DNA of 64,000 bases from Rhododendron vialii (GCF_030253575.1 NC_080566.1:8999501-9063500), one strand, 5' to 3'; positions 10,154 through 21,965 are shown, counted from the stretch's first letter. The notes: generated by a model not told the origin, from the letters alone. Numbers and translations: made by a program.

Positions 10154-12937
10154 CTCGATATTGGGCATACCCCTTAGCTCTAGGGACTCCAAGGCCTCAA
10201 GATTTTGAAACAATCCGTCTGGAAGAATCGCCAACTGCAAGTTTTCTATGTCAAGAGAGGAAAGTGAAGTCAGATTATTCACTGACTTGATTAACATTTC
10301 ATTTTCACCAATCCGCAATTCCTTAAGTGTTGGAAGGGCAGACAAATTAGTTAGCTTGGGGCAGTTGTATATATACAACTCTCGTAGGCACGGGAAAACA
10401 TCTTGTCTATCCATTGTCGTCCATTCCTCCAAACTCCGCATTCCTACAAGTTGGAGCGTCTCTAGTGCCTGGAATGAAATTTTCCCATCTCCATAATACT
10501 CAGGATCGAAGCACTTCAGAGAATCCATTCCAAAGATAACAAGATTCTTAAGGGAGTGTAGTTTCCCAAGAGGCGGAAGTTGTTCACATCGTGAACAAGA
10601 ATATAGGGAGAGCTTAACCAGATTTTTAAGAACCGAGCACATCATCCAATTTGGAAACTTTGAACCTCGGTAATAACTTATACTCAGCTTCTTCAGATTC
10701 GAGTGAGGTTGGAGACTCTCAAGCACCCCTTCAACATCATTGGGTAAGTTTTCTTCTTTGTGATCACTCCAACGTAAATTCAGAGAAACAAGATCATGTT
10801 TCCTCTTCAAATTGGCATTCTCGGCGTCCACTTGACTTCTTACATTATCAAGTTCCTTTATTTCCAACTCCCCCGCAAGATTCAATTCTTTCAGCTCACC
10901 AATACGGTAACCCTCAGCCTTGCCCACAATGAAGATGCTTAGTCTTCGTAGGGAAGTCAGTTGTCCCAATTTAGGAGGGACACATGTAAGAGAACGACAC
11001 CATTTAATGTCCAGGTATACGAGATTTCTCATATACCTCATGTGTTTGGGCAACTTACAAAGCTCTGAACACCCTATAAGTTTCAAAGTCTCTAGGTTTT
11101 GGAGATCACATATGGATTCTGGTAGAAAGACTATGTTAGAGCACGACATGTCGAGGTACCTAAGATGGTTGGAGTTGGAAATTAGTCTTGGTAACTTCCC
11201 ATTGTTCCCAAACATAATGCGAGCGCCCAAATCTAACACCCTGAGATACTTCTGCTTCAATATCCAAGGAGACACTTCTTTCCAAGAAAAACCAGTATTT
11301 GGATGTAAAACAAACGACCGTAGAGATGGAACCTCAAGCATAGCCTCATTCAAAGTTACTCCCCCTACTGAGCGAATGTTAAGAAGCAAGTGACGAACCT
11401 TTTCTGGAATTTTTAGATCTGTAAGGGAGTCAACTATACACAAATCGTACGTCATAATTGATAGCGCCAGATCGTGCATAAGATCGTGCATTCTACATAC
11501 TGTTTTGCCGGCGATATTCTCCTCCACATCTTGTAAGAAGGACCTCCAAACTAAGTCATTAAAAATCTCATGGCCCGTATCATGCAAAGTTGTTTCTCCT
11601 TTAGAGGGAATAAAACCATTTGCCATCCACAACTCAATCAGCGTGTCTTTCTCCATCTGACTGTCTTTAACGAATACACAACAATAAGCAAAACATTGCC
11701 TCGATTGTGGAGGTAAGTTGTCATAGCTCAACCTTAGGGCAGGCAATATAGTACTTCCATTATCTGTTAGATCCCAAATCTTGCTGTCCCTCACATATAA
11801 CCACTCACTTTTAGTGCTTTTAAACTGCATGAGGCTTCCAAGAGCTTTTATCGCTAACGGCAACCCTCCGCATTTTTTGACTATCGCCTTCCCAATCTCA
11901 AACAGCTCATGGTCTTCCTCCATCCTTCGATTGTCAAAAGCCCGTTGCTCAAACAAGGACCAAGAATCATCCTCCGATAGAAAATCCATATGGTGCACAG
12001 GAAGCGTAGCCATAATAAGAGCAACTTTCAGACTCCTTGTTGTGACTACAACCTTACTGCCTTTAGCTCCACACCTAAGTACGTCTTTTAGTCTATCCCA
12101 CTTCTCGCGGTCCTCATTCCACACGTCGTCCAAGACAAGCAAATATCTCCTGCCACTCAATTTTTCTAGGAGGCGGCGCTGGAGTGGATCCAAGTTTGTG
12201 ATATTGCATGAGCCTGGTTCTATGGACTCTACAATCGCTCCCGTTAGTCTCTTTATGTCGAAATCATCAGACACGGAAACCCAAATTCTTAAATCGAAGT
12301 GCCCCTCCACCCTCTTATCATTGTACACCAATCCAGCGAGTGTAGTCTTGCCGAGTCCCCCCATGCCGCAGACAGCAAACACCGAAACACCGTTGCGGTC
12401 GCTCAAATCGCCGAGCAACATTTCAATTATCATTTCTTTCTCGTCATTCCTTCCAAGAATTTCGGATTCATTCACTATGGAACTAGTATGTCTTCCCTCC
12501 ACCGCACGAGCCATCAAACCCTCCGTCAGGTGAAAACTTTTTTCTCCAACAATTTTATCCAACCTCTCCTTCACATCCTTTATCTTATTCCCCATTTTAA
12601 ATCGAAATATAATCCGATTTGGAAGAGAGAACAAGGCACTTACTCGGTGTATTTGAGAATCCAGTTTTCGTTTGAGGGCTTGGGTGGCGAATTCGTCCAA
12701 CACGTTATCGGCATCGTAAGCTGAATCCTTGAGCTTTCGGAGCCAATCCTTGACGGCTTTGTTCGTCCATTGCTTGGCCTCTGCATCAACGAGCACTGCC
12801 TGGATTGTACTCAAAGTACTCTCCAGATGTTTCAGCTCAGTTTTGAGGCCCCAAGCGATTCCGAACTGCTGTAGGACTGAGGAGATCAAGTTTGTGAAGA
12901 TCGTCTCTATGAGAGAAGAGAGGAGTACATCTGCCAT
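10103..12937 (-). CDS. CC-NB-ARC-LRR disease-resistance protein (RGA-like), frameshifted copy
   Basis: An intracellular immune receptor of the CC-NB-LRR class, a nucleotide-switch protein sensing pathogen effectors. The start MADVLLSSLIETIF (12937) is chosen because it is the conserved family start; the open frame runs 53 codons further upstream with no family match. It encodes 944 aa. Seen in order: Rx-type coiled coil with DADNVLDEF, P-loop GMGGLGKTT, kinase-2 LLVLDDVW, RNBS-B VVVTTRS, GLPL, RNBS-D CFAYCCVF, MHD (CRMHDLMHDLAL), then LRRs. Compared with the copy at 39719-43099 the sequence is very close throughout, but a missing AG at about 10153 (CTGATTTTGCAG|TCTCG versus GCAGAGTCTCG) shifts the frame after PNIET. 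The reading then ends KSDVWFVFSEAIET. The last LRRs are lost, so it is either a truncated receptor or a young pseudogene. Single exon. Confidence 0.85.
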   Translation of the reverse strand: MADVLLSSLIETIFTNLISSVLQQFGIAWGLKTELKHLESTLSTIQAVLVDAEAKQWTNKAVKDWLRKLKDSAYDADNVLDEFATQALKRKLDSQIHRVSALFSLPNRIIFRFKMGNKIKDVKERLDKIVGEKSFHLTEGLMARAVEGRHTSSIVNESEILGRNDEKEMIIEMLLGDLSDRNGVSVFAVCGMGGLGKTTLAGLVYNDKRVEGHFDLRIWVSVSDDFDIKRLTGAIVESIEPGSCNITNLDPLQRRLLEKLSGRRYLLVLDDVWNEDREKWDRLKDVLRCGAKGSKVVVTTRSLKVALIMATLPVHHMDFLSEDDSWSLFEQRAFDNRRMEEDHELFEIGKAIVKKCGGLPLAIKALGSLMQFKSTKSEWLYVRDSKIWDLTDNGSTILPALRLSYDNLPPQSRQCFAYCCVFVKDSQMEKDTLIELWMANGFIPSKGETTLHDTGHEIFNDLVWRSFLQDVEENIAGKTVCRMHDLMHDLALSIMTYDLCIVDSLTDLKIPEKVRHLLLNIRSVGGVTLNEAMLEVPSLRSFVLHPNTGFSWKEVSPWILKQKYLRVLDLGARIMFGNNGKLPRLISNSNHLRYLDMSCSNIVFLPESICDLQNLETLKLIGCSELCKLPKHMRYMRNLVYLDIKWCRSLTCVPPKLGQLTSLRRLSIFIVGKAEGYRIGELKELNLAGELEIKELDNVRSQVDAENANLKRKHDLVSLNLRWSDHKEENLPNDVEGVLESLQPHSNLKKLSISYYRGSKFPNWMMCSVLKNLVKLSLYSCSRCEQLPPLGKLHSLKNLVIFGMDSLKCFDPEYYGDGKISFQALETLQLVGMRSLEEWTTMDRQDVFPCLRELYIYNCPKLTNLSALPTLKELRIGENEMLIKSVNNLTSLSSLDIENLQLAILPDGLFQNLEALESLELRGMPNIETAKSDVWFVFSEAIET

Positions 12938-13138
12938 GACTCTGTTTTTTTTGTTCTTTTTTCCTGGGAATTGGTTTTTGTTATAGCATTGAAGATGAAA
13001 GAAAGGAAAATTGGGAGCGAGAAAAGTGGGAGGTAGTAGGTACAGGGTTTGGGTGGGTATGGTGGTTGGTTTCATGTCAGCACTTGGGGGCTCCACACGT
13101 TGTTGTACTCTCTCTCTCTCTCTCTCTCTGGTTTCATT
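12938..13138. other. 5' region of NB-LRR copy 1
   Basis: Matches the region upstream of the intact copy (43100-43275), including GGGGCTCCACACGTTGTTG. A (CT)n tract follows at 13108-13129. This tract is the left border of the long-inverted-repeat insertion. Confidence 0.6.
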
Positions 13139-13230
13139 TGTGCACCAAAAATGCTACAAACACAACGTACGGACACACAACTCTTCACACAACCGCTGAC
13201 GTCATCTAAAAAACGACGTCGTTTTTCTAA
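13139..13230. repeat. Left terminal inverted repeat
   Basis: Inverted partner of 17610-17701. It holds the palindromes TGACGTCA-like (13198-13205) and AACGACGTCGTT (13213-13224), the latter a perfect ACGT-core palindrome that is also preserved in the right repeat. Confidence 0.75.
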
Positions 13231-16200
13231 AAAAAAGAAGAAGTCGGGAACAGAACAACGTTTTCTCCTTTCCCTTCCCCTTCCCCTTCCCCTTCCGTTC
13301 CCAGTTTGACGACGACGATTAACAGAGAAAATCCCGTTCCCAGTCCCCTCCACCACCGGCGACCACCACAACCCAACCCCAGCGCTCTCCCACCGCCATT
13401 GACCGTCATCATCATCGGGCTTCTGGGCACTTCGACCGTCACGAAGGTCTCTCTCTCTCTCCTTGTTCGATTATTACCCTTAACTGAGTTGAGGAAAAAA
13501 AATCCTAAATTGAGTTGATGAAAAAAAAAAACCCTAATTCAAAATTTTGGGTTTCAACTCAAAAATTAGGGTTTAAATTCGAAAATTATTCAATACGTTT
13601 CTGTGATACAACTCAAAAATTAGGATTAGGATACAACCAGAGATTTATTCAATACGTTTCTGTGATTGCTTGTTGAATCAAATCGATGTTGATGAACTGA
13701 TGCTGTTTTGATTTTCCTTGCTGCTGGTGTTGTTTTTCGGAGGTTTTTCGGACTTAGCTTGTTCGAAAATGCAAAAATTTGTGTGTCCGAAATTAGAAAG
13801 ACAGTTTTTTTGCTTTTAGTTGTACTAGTTTGATAACATCCTCATAGTTGCAAGCAGTGCTGGAGTCAAATTGCGGAAGATTTTCTGTTGCTATTGACTG
13901 TAAGACTAAGGTGGACAGCGCTATTTCTTTCATGTTCTATAGCTCATACATTATTTTTTGGGTCATCAAGCTCATACATCATTCACCATTGATACCAGTT
14001 CTTATTCGTTTTGTAGGAGGTGCTTGGAGCTGGTGTTGAGTTGGGGACCTATTTAATCGTTGTTTGTTGTCTTAGTCATTGAAGGATTTAACAAACTTCA
14101 TTAGTAATAGCTAACAGTGTTTCCCATGACATTTAATGTATACACATAACACAACATATGCAGAACCAAAAGTATCCCCTATTGCCCTCCAACTCCAAGT
14201 TTTTTGGCAGGAGCGGTTGTTATGTTTAGAGGGCACCGAGGCAGTACAAGTGCAGTGAAGTTTCAGTCCCTGTTCCAACTACTGAGTTTTGGGGTGGTTT
14301 CGGGCTCAAAGAGAGTGATGCTCTGCCCATTTAGTTTGCTTCCAATTAGACTTTCAAAGCCAGTCTTTCTCGTGCGGTGTTGGGGACTCGAAAAGGCAGT
14401 GAAAGAGATTGGAGCTATTCAGATGAATCAAAGGCCAAGAAAAATGAGCAATTTGTTGTAATTTGGAATATCAAGTTGTAATTTGTTGGAATTAGTTGTA
14501 GTATCAAGTTTTAGTTTTGAGAAACCTAACTTTGTATGTAATTGATAATTGTGATGAGAATGGCCCGGCGTGGGTTTTAAATTTATTGGATTGTGAATGT
14601 TTATATACAATGTCGTTTTCAGTTTTATCTAATTGTCGTTGTTGTAAGTTTTTGACGTGAGACGTCGGGTTAGGCCATAAAGCAATGGAACTATGTCAAA
14701 TTTTTTCAAGGACTAATCCATGAAAGCGATTACGGACACGACACGATACGGACACAGTTTCAACTAAGTGAAGTAATACTTTGGCTTGCTTATTTATGGA
14801 CAGTTTCTACCGCTGGTATTTTTTTGCCAACTTGGATAGCAAAAATGCTAGACACATAACATTGCAGTGTGTGAAGTGTAAAATCTGGATTCACAAACAC
14901 CATTGGAACATTAACAGGAATTGAAAAAGGGCATCTGTTCTCTCATTCATTACTAATGGTAGCATGACATTACTAATGCTAGCATCACCTTACAGTTTCC
15001 TAAAAAGAGAAACCATGATATTGATGCATGGCTTAGGAAAAGAGAAAGAACCATGATACGTATTTTGTTACTTGGTTAAACCATGTGGAAAATGCCTCCT
15101 CTGTAATTGTAACAGCTGATGGACATTAATGAACGCACAACCACAAGTAGCTATTTCTTGCCAAAAATTCATTAGAACACGACACAACACGGATACGAAT
15201 TACTTGCCAAAAAATTCCCCCCACCTTTTCTTAGTTGCTAAGAATCTCAGTCCAAAACACAACCACAAAACAGAAGGCCATTAAACCATTAGCCATACAT
15301 CCCATTCTTTTATAAAGAACCACATCAAAAAAATAGCCAAAGGTATAACCTTGAGAGCTAGCCAAAGGAAACAACGGGGAGAAAAAAAAAGCCAAAACTA
15401 GCCAACCTATACTATGTTCACCACCTTACAACAAAGTAAAATAGTACTAAGTTTTGAGGTGATTTCAGTCAGCAATATCAATACTAGAATCATGATAGTG
15501 TATTTTGTTCTGGAAAAATTTCGGCAGTCTCCCCTATTTTTGGTCCTAGACTGACGTCTTGCATCTCAATCAGTGCAGCAATAACAGCAACATAAACAAC
15601 ATCAGGTTACAATCCATTGCCAAATTAACCATTCCCAACAAAAACCATAAAACAACAGTCACACAAATAGGTTACAATAGAAGTTAGGTTTTGCAAAACT
15701 ACAACTTGATATTCCAACAAATTACAACTTCATATTCCAAATTACAAAAATTGATCATTTTTTTGGCCTTTGATTCACTTGAATAACTTCAATTTCTTTC
15801 AACGGCATGTGGCATCTCGAAGTTGTTGAACTGCCAAGTGGAGTCATCTTTGTGCTGATATCTCTCTATTTAAACTCATGAATCATCTCAGTCACTGTAG
15901 CTTTGTGGGCTCCAAGCATCTATATTTGGGGAAATTGGGTCCAAGTTTCTTTGTTGGGTCCAAGTTTCTTTGAACTTGCACACCAGGCAAGACGTTCTTC
16001 TTTCGAGCCATGGATCGATACACTGCAAGACCAAGAAGAAGGAAGTTAGACGCTTGGTGGATTAAACTTAATAGGAAGTGAATGAAAACAAGTGCCCCAG
16101 TGAAAGAAAACACTTCACGGTGGTCCATTAAATAAACTTGACGTACTTAATCAACTGCCAGAAAGAAGAAGCAAGGACATAAGCCTTCATAAGATTACAA

Positions 16201-17609
16201 CAAATTGTGTAGCTGCTACTGTACAAAACCAACTGGAGTTCACAAGTCAAAATCACAATCAGCATTGGTATAAATCTGAATTACAATTCGTATTCTTTGA
16301 AGGCACTTACAGTTGCTACAAATATATACACCTAAAGTGAAGCATTGGTTTTAGGGTTAATGCTAAGTCTTCACAGCTAAAAAAACTTGGATTGATACAC
16401 CAATTTCTGTACATGCTAACTATGTGTGAGAACTGGGTAGAATATGACATAGAAAATAAGAGAATTTGAACCAAAGGGCACCAATGGAGCTTGCTAGCAG
16501 TGCATGAGAATACAGAGAAAAACAAGCATTGATACACAATTTCTGCTCAATTAGCATCTTACCTATTTGCATGAAGACCTGCCAAGTACATGTAAGTTAT
16601 GTAACATCACTCCAAATCCTTGAAAAGTTTAGGGGTCAATTTCAAAGTAATATCACCATAAGGCTCTTCTTATTGTACGTCCACAAGCCCATGACTTTTC
16701 AAAACATACCACGGTAATGACCAACTTTTATCACTAGCCAACTTCAAAGTAATATCACATATCTCCAATTCTCATGAAAAAGAACAGGTAGTTTGAAACA
16801 TGGATATTTCAAGCTGGGACAGCAAGAGCAATCAGATGGGTCAAAAAGGATCATGAGTCTCAAAATGTACAGTTTAAACTTAGGGGGCATCAACTCAAAA
16901 ATATCCTTCTCCCAAGTACTCGGGCAACCCTATTATGCCATTTCACTCTATGAATGGCCAGTGAGGAGCAAACAGATTATTGCCATGAGCAGAATGCTTC
17001 AATCGGTCCGCACCAGAATAGATGTACATCATAACTGATGAAAACATTTTCAAGTACTTTCCTATTAGAAGTTTCACGGTCAGTAGAAACCCAAACTACA
17101 GTATAAACTAAATGTACAAGTTCTTGCAAACCATTCATGTAGACCGACAAAATGGTATCGATTTTCAAAGATTACCAACACATTAAACCACTATTCTGGG
17201 GTTAACAACTCCAATTTAGGGATAAACTAAATTTTCGAATTAGGGGTTTCTCAAATTTTAGGTTTTTTTTTTTTGTTTTTGTTTTTGCAGCACAACAGTT
17301 TAGGGTTTCTCAAATTGAAGCTCTCTAATTGATGAGGATGAGAAGTAAATGGTGGGGGTAATCTATCTACCTGAAACAAGGGGAGAGAGAGAGAGAGAGA
17401 GACCTTTGTGGTGGGGGTAAGTACTCTGAAATTGGTGGTGGTGGCGGTCGACGAAGGTGGGGGAACTCCGGGATTGGTTTGCGGTGGTCGCCGGTGGTGG
17501 CAGTCGCGCCCTCTCTGACTCTCTCTCTTCTCTGAAAATTTTGAGCGTCAATGAAAGAAGGGGGAAAGGGGGTTCTCAGTTCACGACCTGATTTTTTATT
17601 TTTTATTTT

Positions 17610-17701
17610 ATAACAAAACGACGTCGTTTTGGTCATGACGTCAGCGTTTGTGTGAGGAGTTGTGTGTCCGTACGTTGTGTCAGTAGCATTTTTGTGCACT
17701 G
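17610..17701. repeat. Right terminal inverted repeat
   Basis: Reverse complement of the left repeat, ending GCATTTTTGTGCAC. It retains AACGACGTCGTT (17614-17625) and TGACGTCA (17635-17642), each of which matches bZIP-type ACGT binding cores. Function is not shown. Confidence 0.75.
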
Positions 17702-17806
17702 CACATGGCTTGTACACTCTCTCTCTCTCTGGGGTCCAATCCACCCACCATCAAAGAGCAGGCGGGAGATTTTCAGAACGGTAGATGACTAGATGTAGAG
17801 AGGGAG

Positions 17807-17975
17807 GGAGAAATTATTCAATGCCCGTGGGGCACATGGCAATGTTTAGATCTCTCGTCAACCACACATTTTTGTAAAATCTAAGACTAAATATGAGGAT
17901 ACCATAATAATGGGTGATGGAGAGAAGTTTGGAACACTACCACGTGGTGCCCCAAGGGCACTGAATAATCTCTCG
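17807..17975. mobile_element. Short MITE with inverted ends
   Basis: Left GAGAAATTATTCAATGCCCG..GGGGCAC and right GTGCCCCAAGGGCACTGAATAATCTCTCG are near-exact inverted repeats around a unique centre of about 110 bp. It lies beside the larger inverted-repeat block. TSD not resolved. Confidence 0.65.
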
Positions 17976-19137
17976 AGGAATTTCCTGACCTTTTGATCGG
18001 AAAGATAATGAGCATGGAAAGTAGTAATAGAAAGGGGAGAATATGTCCCGTTCCAGAAACCTTATTAAAAAATAAATAGTTTATTTCATATTTTTAAACT
18101 CAAAAATAATGTAAATGAAAAATAATATTTCAATTTTTTTTGCAACGTATAAAAGATTTCGTCGAGATCTTTCAAACAAGATCCATATTGCATATTTTTA
18201 GATTTCAATAAACCCATAATTTTTTAATTTGAAATTGTTTTATTAAAAAATAAGGACTTTTTTTTAATTCTGGTTAAAAGTCAATTGTTTCGCACTCCAG
18301 ATTTTTGTAAATTCATTTCTAAATTAGCCCTTTGTACCTGGAGCGTTTGGATCCCTCTTTTCTCAACTTTTCATTATCTCATTTTCCCCATTTCGGGTGT
18401 TTGGCTACCTCTTTTCAAAACACATTCTGGTAGAATGAATTTGCAGTTTTTGTGTTTAGAGAGCAAAACGTAAAAAGAGGCTAATAGGTGTTTTTCCCAT
18501 TCTCGAATTAATAGCTCTTTCCCTAGCAATGTACAATTACCAAACTACCCACTCCTTTATTTGACAATTACCAAATCCATCCCTCACAGTAGCCACGTTT
18601 CTGTCCACCCACGTTTCTACCCACAAAAAGGTTTGCTAATCTGGTTTTTATGTAGTTTTGTGGGTATTTCGTCTCTTAGAAATTACTGTAATTCCGGGTT
18701 GGAGTTTCTTCAATTTAACTACATTTCGTGTTGGAGTATTACCTATTCAGTGCGCATTTTTTAAGCTTGTGTTTGCTTTGTTTTTTCAGTAGATATTACA
18801 CATAGTACAAAAAATATATTTTATAATATACGTACTAAATTTTAATTAAATGGCTAAAAACATTATTCCTACATCCTTTAATACAATAATAAATAATAAA
18901 GGGTAACATGATAAAAAATCAATTCATAATTCATTTTCATCATCTATCTACCAAATACACTACTCCTGTTCCAAAATACTTTCTGCACAAATCTCCCAAA
19001 CACTCATACCAAATTCAAAATACATTTTGATCATAAGTCAAAAAGTTAAAAACGAAAAGCCAAAAAAGAAGCTCCCAACACCCCCCTTAAACTTTCTTAC
19101 AGAAATAATAATCGCAAGGAAGATTTGCAGGAAACAA
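17976..19137. other. Gene-free AT-rich stretch
   Basis: No gene recognised. 18.29-19.02 kb begins GAGCGTTTGGATCCCTC and ends near CCCAAACACTC, words common at the ends of plant hAT-type elements. The ends are too degenerate for a firm call. Confidence 0.4.
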
Positions 19138-19447
19138 CGCAAGAAAAAATGTGTTTGGGCCCATTCCGGATCCCACAAAAATCTAGAAAAATATTTATAT
19201 ATTTTTAATATTATTTTATGGGGCCCTGTAAAAAATCAGCTTTAACGGACATTGGTAAGTATTACTTTTAGATTCGTATGTGCGAAACTATTTAGTTTGC
19301 CCCTACGAATCCAAAAGTAATACTTACTGATGTCCGTTGGAGCTGATTTTTTATAAGGCTCCATAAAATAATATCCAAAAATTTATGGATATTTTTTTAA
19401 ATTTTTGTAAAACCCGGAATGAACCCAAACGCGTTTTTCTTTGCATG
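19138..19447. repeat. Near-perfect 310-bp foldback element
   Basis: Left arm GTGTTTGGGCCCATTCCGG...ACGGACATTGGTAAGTATTAC and right arm GTAATACTTACTGATGTCCG...GAATGAACCCAAACGCG are reverse complements with few mismatches around a loop near 19288. A transcript from either strand would form a hairpin stem of about 140 bp. MITE type unknown; no coding capacity. Confidence 0.85.
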
Positions 19448-20845
19448 GTTCCCTCAAATTTTGCTTGCGAACAGCAGGCTCTCGACACAAGTACTAAAAG
19501 TCTAATAAGGTTAGAGCAAAAACTCTGCAAAATACTACGGAGTACTTACTAAATTTTAGAACTGGAAGTAAAAATAAATACTTTTATGCGTTTGACTAAT
19601 ATAAAAAAAGGGTGAAAATCTTGCAATAAAATACTCATAGTTGTTAATAAATATTTAAAACATAAGAACCTTAGCGGAACAGGCCATAATATTAACATGC
19701 ATGGATCATGATAGGGAACAAAAATTTGCAGGCATAAATGAGAAGAATTATAAGAGATTAACAACTTTCACAAGAATTTTTTTTTTTTGTGTTTTTAGTA
19801 AAAAAGTGAAAACTATGTAACCATGCTAAAATGAGGTGTTCAAGAGAGCTCACTATCAACCACTCTTCTACTATTCTCAGGCTAATCAAATGCCACAAAA
19901 AAACGTCACTTTTATGCCCTTTTTTTTCTTTTTTTTTTTCTCTCAAATAAAACGAACCTCATGGAATGGCAAGGATGGTTAAGGAAAAAGGATTTCGTTT
20001 TCTCAAATCATTTCGATGTGTAAAATTAAGAGTCCCCCCATGGGATTAGACAGCCTTCTTAAACTTTTTGGTGGGTATTTTACTGGTACCCTGACGATCG
20101 AAAATATGTTTATTGCTAGAGTTGAACAGATATCATCATTCATGTCGTATCGATCACCATGTGATCGCCATAATGTATTTTAATTTTGTTTGTCAATTTA
20201 TTTCTTAAAAATTGAAACGAATCTATTGTGATCGTGACGATAAGGCTATTGCGATCATGTGTTGATCGGTATACCAATCAACATGATTTTCTTTTGGTTG
20301 TTCTGATGAATTCTAAAAATTGAACAATTTCAAACACCAATGTGAGCTGGGAAAGGTACACAAGGGCTGCAAAACTAGATAGGTTGGTATATGGACGACC
20401 CTTTTTTGTTTTTCCTGTTTGTAATCATCAGAGCAATCTCAATAATTTTGGGGAATAAATAACCAATAAATTTGTTCTAATAAGAGAGAGTTCTCTCTCT
20501 CATAATCTCTTCTAATTTCACACTGTATGGACTGTAAAGCCTTTAAAGGGATGGTAAAATGGTGACAAGAAGAAGAATAGTAAAACATAAAACTCCATTT
20601 CCACTTTCTTATACTTTCTGATATAAAGGCCGGGGGGTATCCATATCATTCACCAAACATTCTTGATTAACTCTGTATCTCTATATGTTACAAATATCAT
20701 GGCCTTGTTCCCGCTCTCACTTCCGCACACAACATTCATAACACAGGACACCCTTCAGTCGACAATTTATTCGAGTTCTTCTACACCTCTTAGAAACAAA
20801 TAATTCAAAAGAAATAAAAAAGAAAAACTCTACAACAAGATCTGA
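19448..20845. other. Intergenic, unit 1
   Basis: No gene recognised. 20440-20840 matches 43840-44400 of unit 2 (AGAGTTCTCTCTCTCATAAT, AGCCTTTAAAGGGATGG, CTTCAGTCGACAATTTATT), so this is the duplicated DNA 3' of HACL. 19.56-20.43 kb is AT-rich with no recognised repeat. Confidence 0.5.
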
Positions 20846-20860
20846 GGATTTCACATTATT

Positions 20861-21965
20861 TTTTTTGGCATAAAAAAGAACTTCATTGGTATAAAGATAG
20901 ATAATACAAGAGAAAAAGCAACAGTGCTTTCGCCGTTAGATAGAAAAAGCGCTTGCGACGAGCGAAAGCTAACAAGAGCCAAAAGAGCAAAGCACTGAGC
21001 CGCAATAACACAAAGACAACAAAAACAAGTAAAACAACAATTAAGCTACATGAAACACCTTCCAAACGACAAGCCGCAGTCAACCCCAAAAAACACATGA
21101 TACGAGCGAGAACCAAGAACACAAATCAAGAAGGCGACCGAACCGCTGGCCGGATCGCGCCCATTTTTAACGGCGGCCGACACAGATCAGTTAGCCAATG
21201 CAAGAAAACCAAACCACCAGCAACTCCGGCGGCCAAGAGACCCATCAACACACATCACATCAACCTGCAAAACAAACAAACCCACCAGACATGCATGCAT
21301 CTCGAAACCGGTCGGATCAGAGGGGAAAGGGAAGAACGAACAGGGGAAATCCGATCCGATCGGAGAGGGGGATGGAAAAGGGGGGTCGATTGGAACAAAA
21401 ATGGGAACAGCCGATCGAACGGGGGAAGGGGACATTAGAGGCGGGAGCCGATCAGCTGTCCGGCAACAAAGGGGAACAACACGAGAGAAGAAAGAAATGC
21501 ATGCATGTCCAGCGAGAAGGGGAGCGGCTGCGACGGAGGCCTGAACGAAGCCGACGACGGATCTGCTATAACAGGGGTTGCTTTCCCGTCTTCTTGGTGG
21601 GGGCATGTCCTCATTTTGCTCTGACACAGCTGCTGTAAAAGATGTATTCATGGGGCAGAACCGACAGCAAGACGAAGCGGATGACGGCGACGGAGGCCCG
21701 ATGACAATGGCAATAAAGCCGTCGACAAGAGCCGTGCCTTTTGACGGTGAACGACGGCAGCTGGAACATTATATATAAGAAAAGAAAGAAACTAGAAAAA
21801 AAGAAGAAGAGGGGAGGCTGACGCCCCCCCCCCCCCCCCCGCGGATTCTGGCGGCGGGTTTGGACTGGGTCTGTGGAAAGAGAGTTGAGAGGGAGGGTAA
21901 AGTTAGAGAGAGGTTAGAGCTTCTCTCTAACTTAATTTTCCACTTGCCTTTTCTTGTCAAAGCTT
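20861..21965 (-). mobile_element. Non-LTR (LINE-type) retroposon, 1.1 kb, with 15-bp target duplication
   Basis: Flanked by identical GGATTTCACATTATT at 20846-20860 and 21966-21980; unit 2 keeps the uninterrupted site at about 44410. On the minus strand it ends in ACCAATGAAG...AAAAAAAA, a short A-tail abutting the left TSD. A variable-length TSD plus A-tail is the signature of target-primed reverse transcription. It holds GATCGGATCGGA-type words and TTTGCAGGTTGATGTGATG, shared with the + strand relative at 51066-51755. The longest frame (154 aa, 21187-21651) matches no protein I recognise, and no reverse transcriptase is present. It is therefore a 5'-truncated or non-autonomous member. A run of 17 C at 21824-21840 may be a sequencing weak spot. 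Confidence 0.85.

Larger units (their letters stand above)
13139..17701. mobile_element. Region bounded by long, degenerate inverted repeats (MULE-like or foldback, about 4.6 kb)
   Basis: The left end GTGCACCAAAAATGCTAC... and the reverse complement of the right end GTGCACAAAAATGCTAC... align for about 90 bp. The alignment runs through CACAACGTACGGACACACAA and GCTGACGTCAT to AACGACGTCGTTTT. A weaker match continues inward (CCACCGGCGACCACC near 13351 and, inverted, near 17480), and a further inverted pair lies at 14400-14550 / 15660-15800 (ATGAATCAAAGGCCAA...GTAATTTGGAATAT). Unit 2 has no counterpart: 43260-43290 and 43410-43460 correspond to sequences just outside this block. No transposase and no convincing gene were found inside; the ORFs are short. 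No TSD could be fixed because both borders fall in (CT)n tracts. Class is inferred from TIR length only. Confidence 0.6.

Noticed and set aside
10651-12724. Long open frames on the + strand opposite the NB-LRR genes (also 40813-42886), up to 250 codons.
   Set aside because: They are antisense shadows of the strongly coding minus strand. Their sequences have no domain and the two gene copies show no extra constraint on that strand.
14204-14461. 85-codon frame inside the inverted-repeat region, considered as a captured gene.
   Set aside because: No recognisable domain. Part of it also occurs in inverted copy at 15.66-15.80 kb, where the frame is not open.
21187-21651. 154-codon minus-strand and 146-161-codon + strand frames.
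   Set aside because: They are within the LINE-type retroposon and match no protein I know. GC-rich DNA gives long chance frames, and the relative at 51 kb does not keep the frame.
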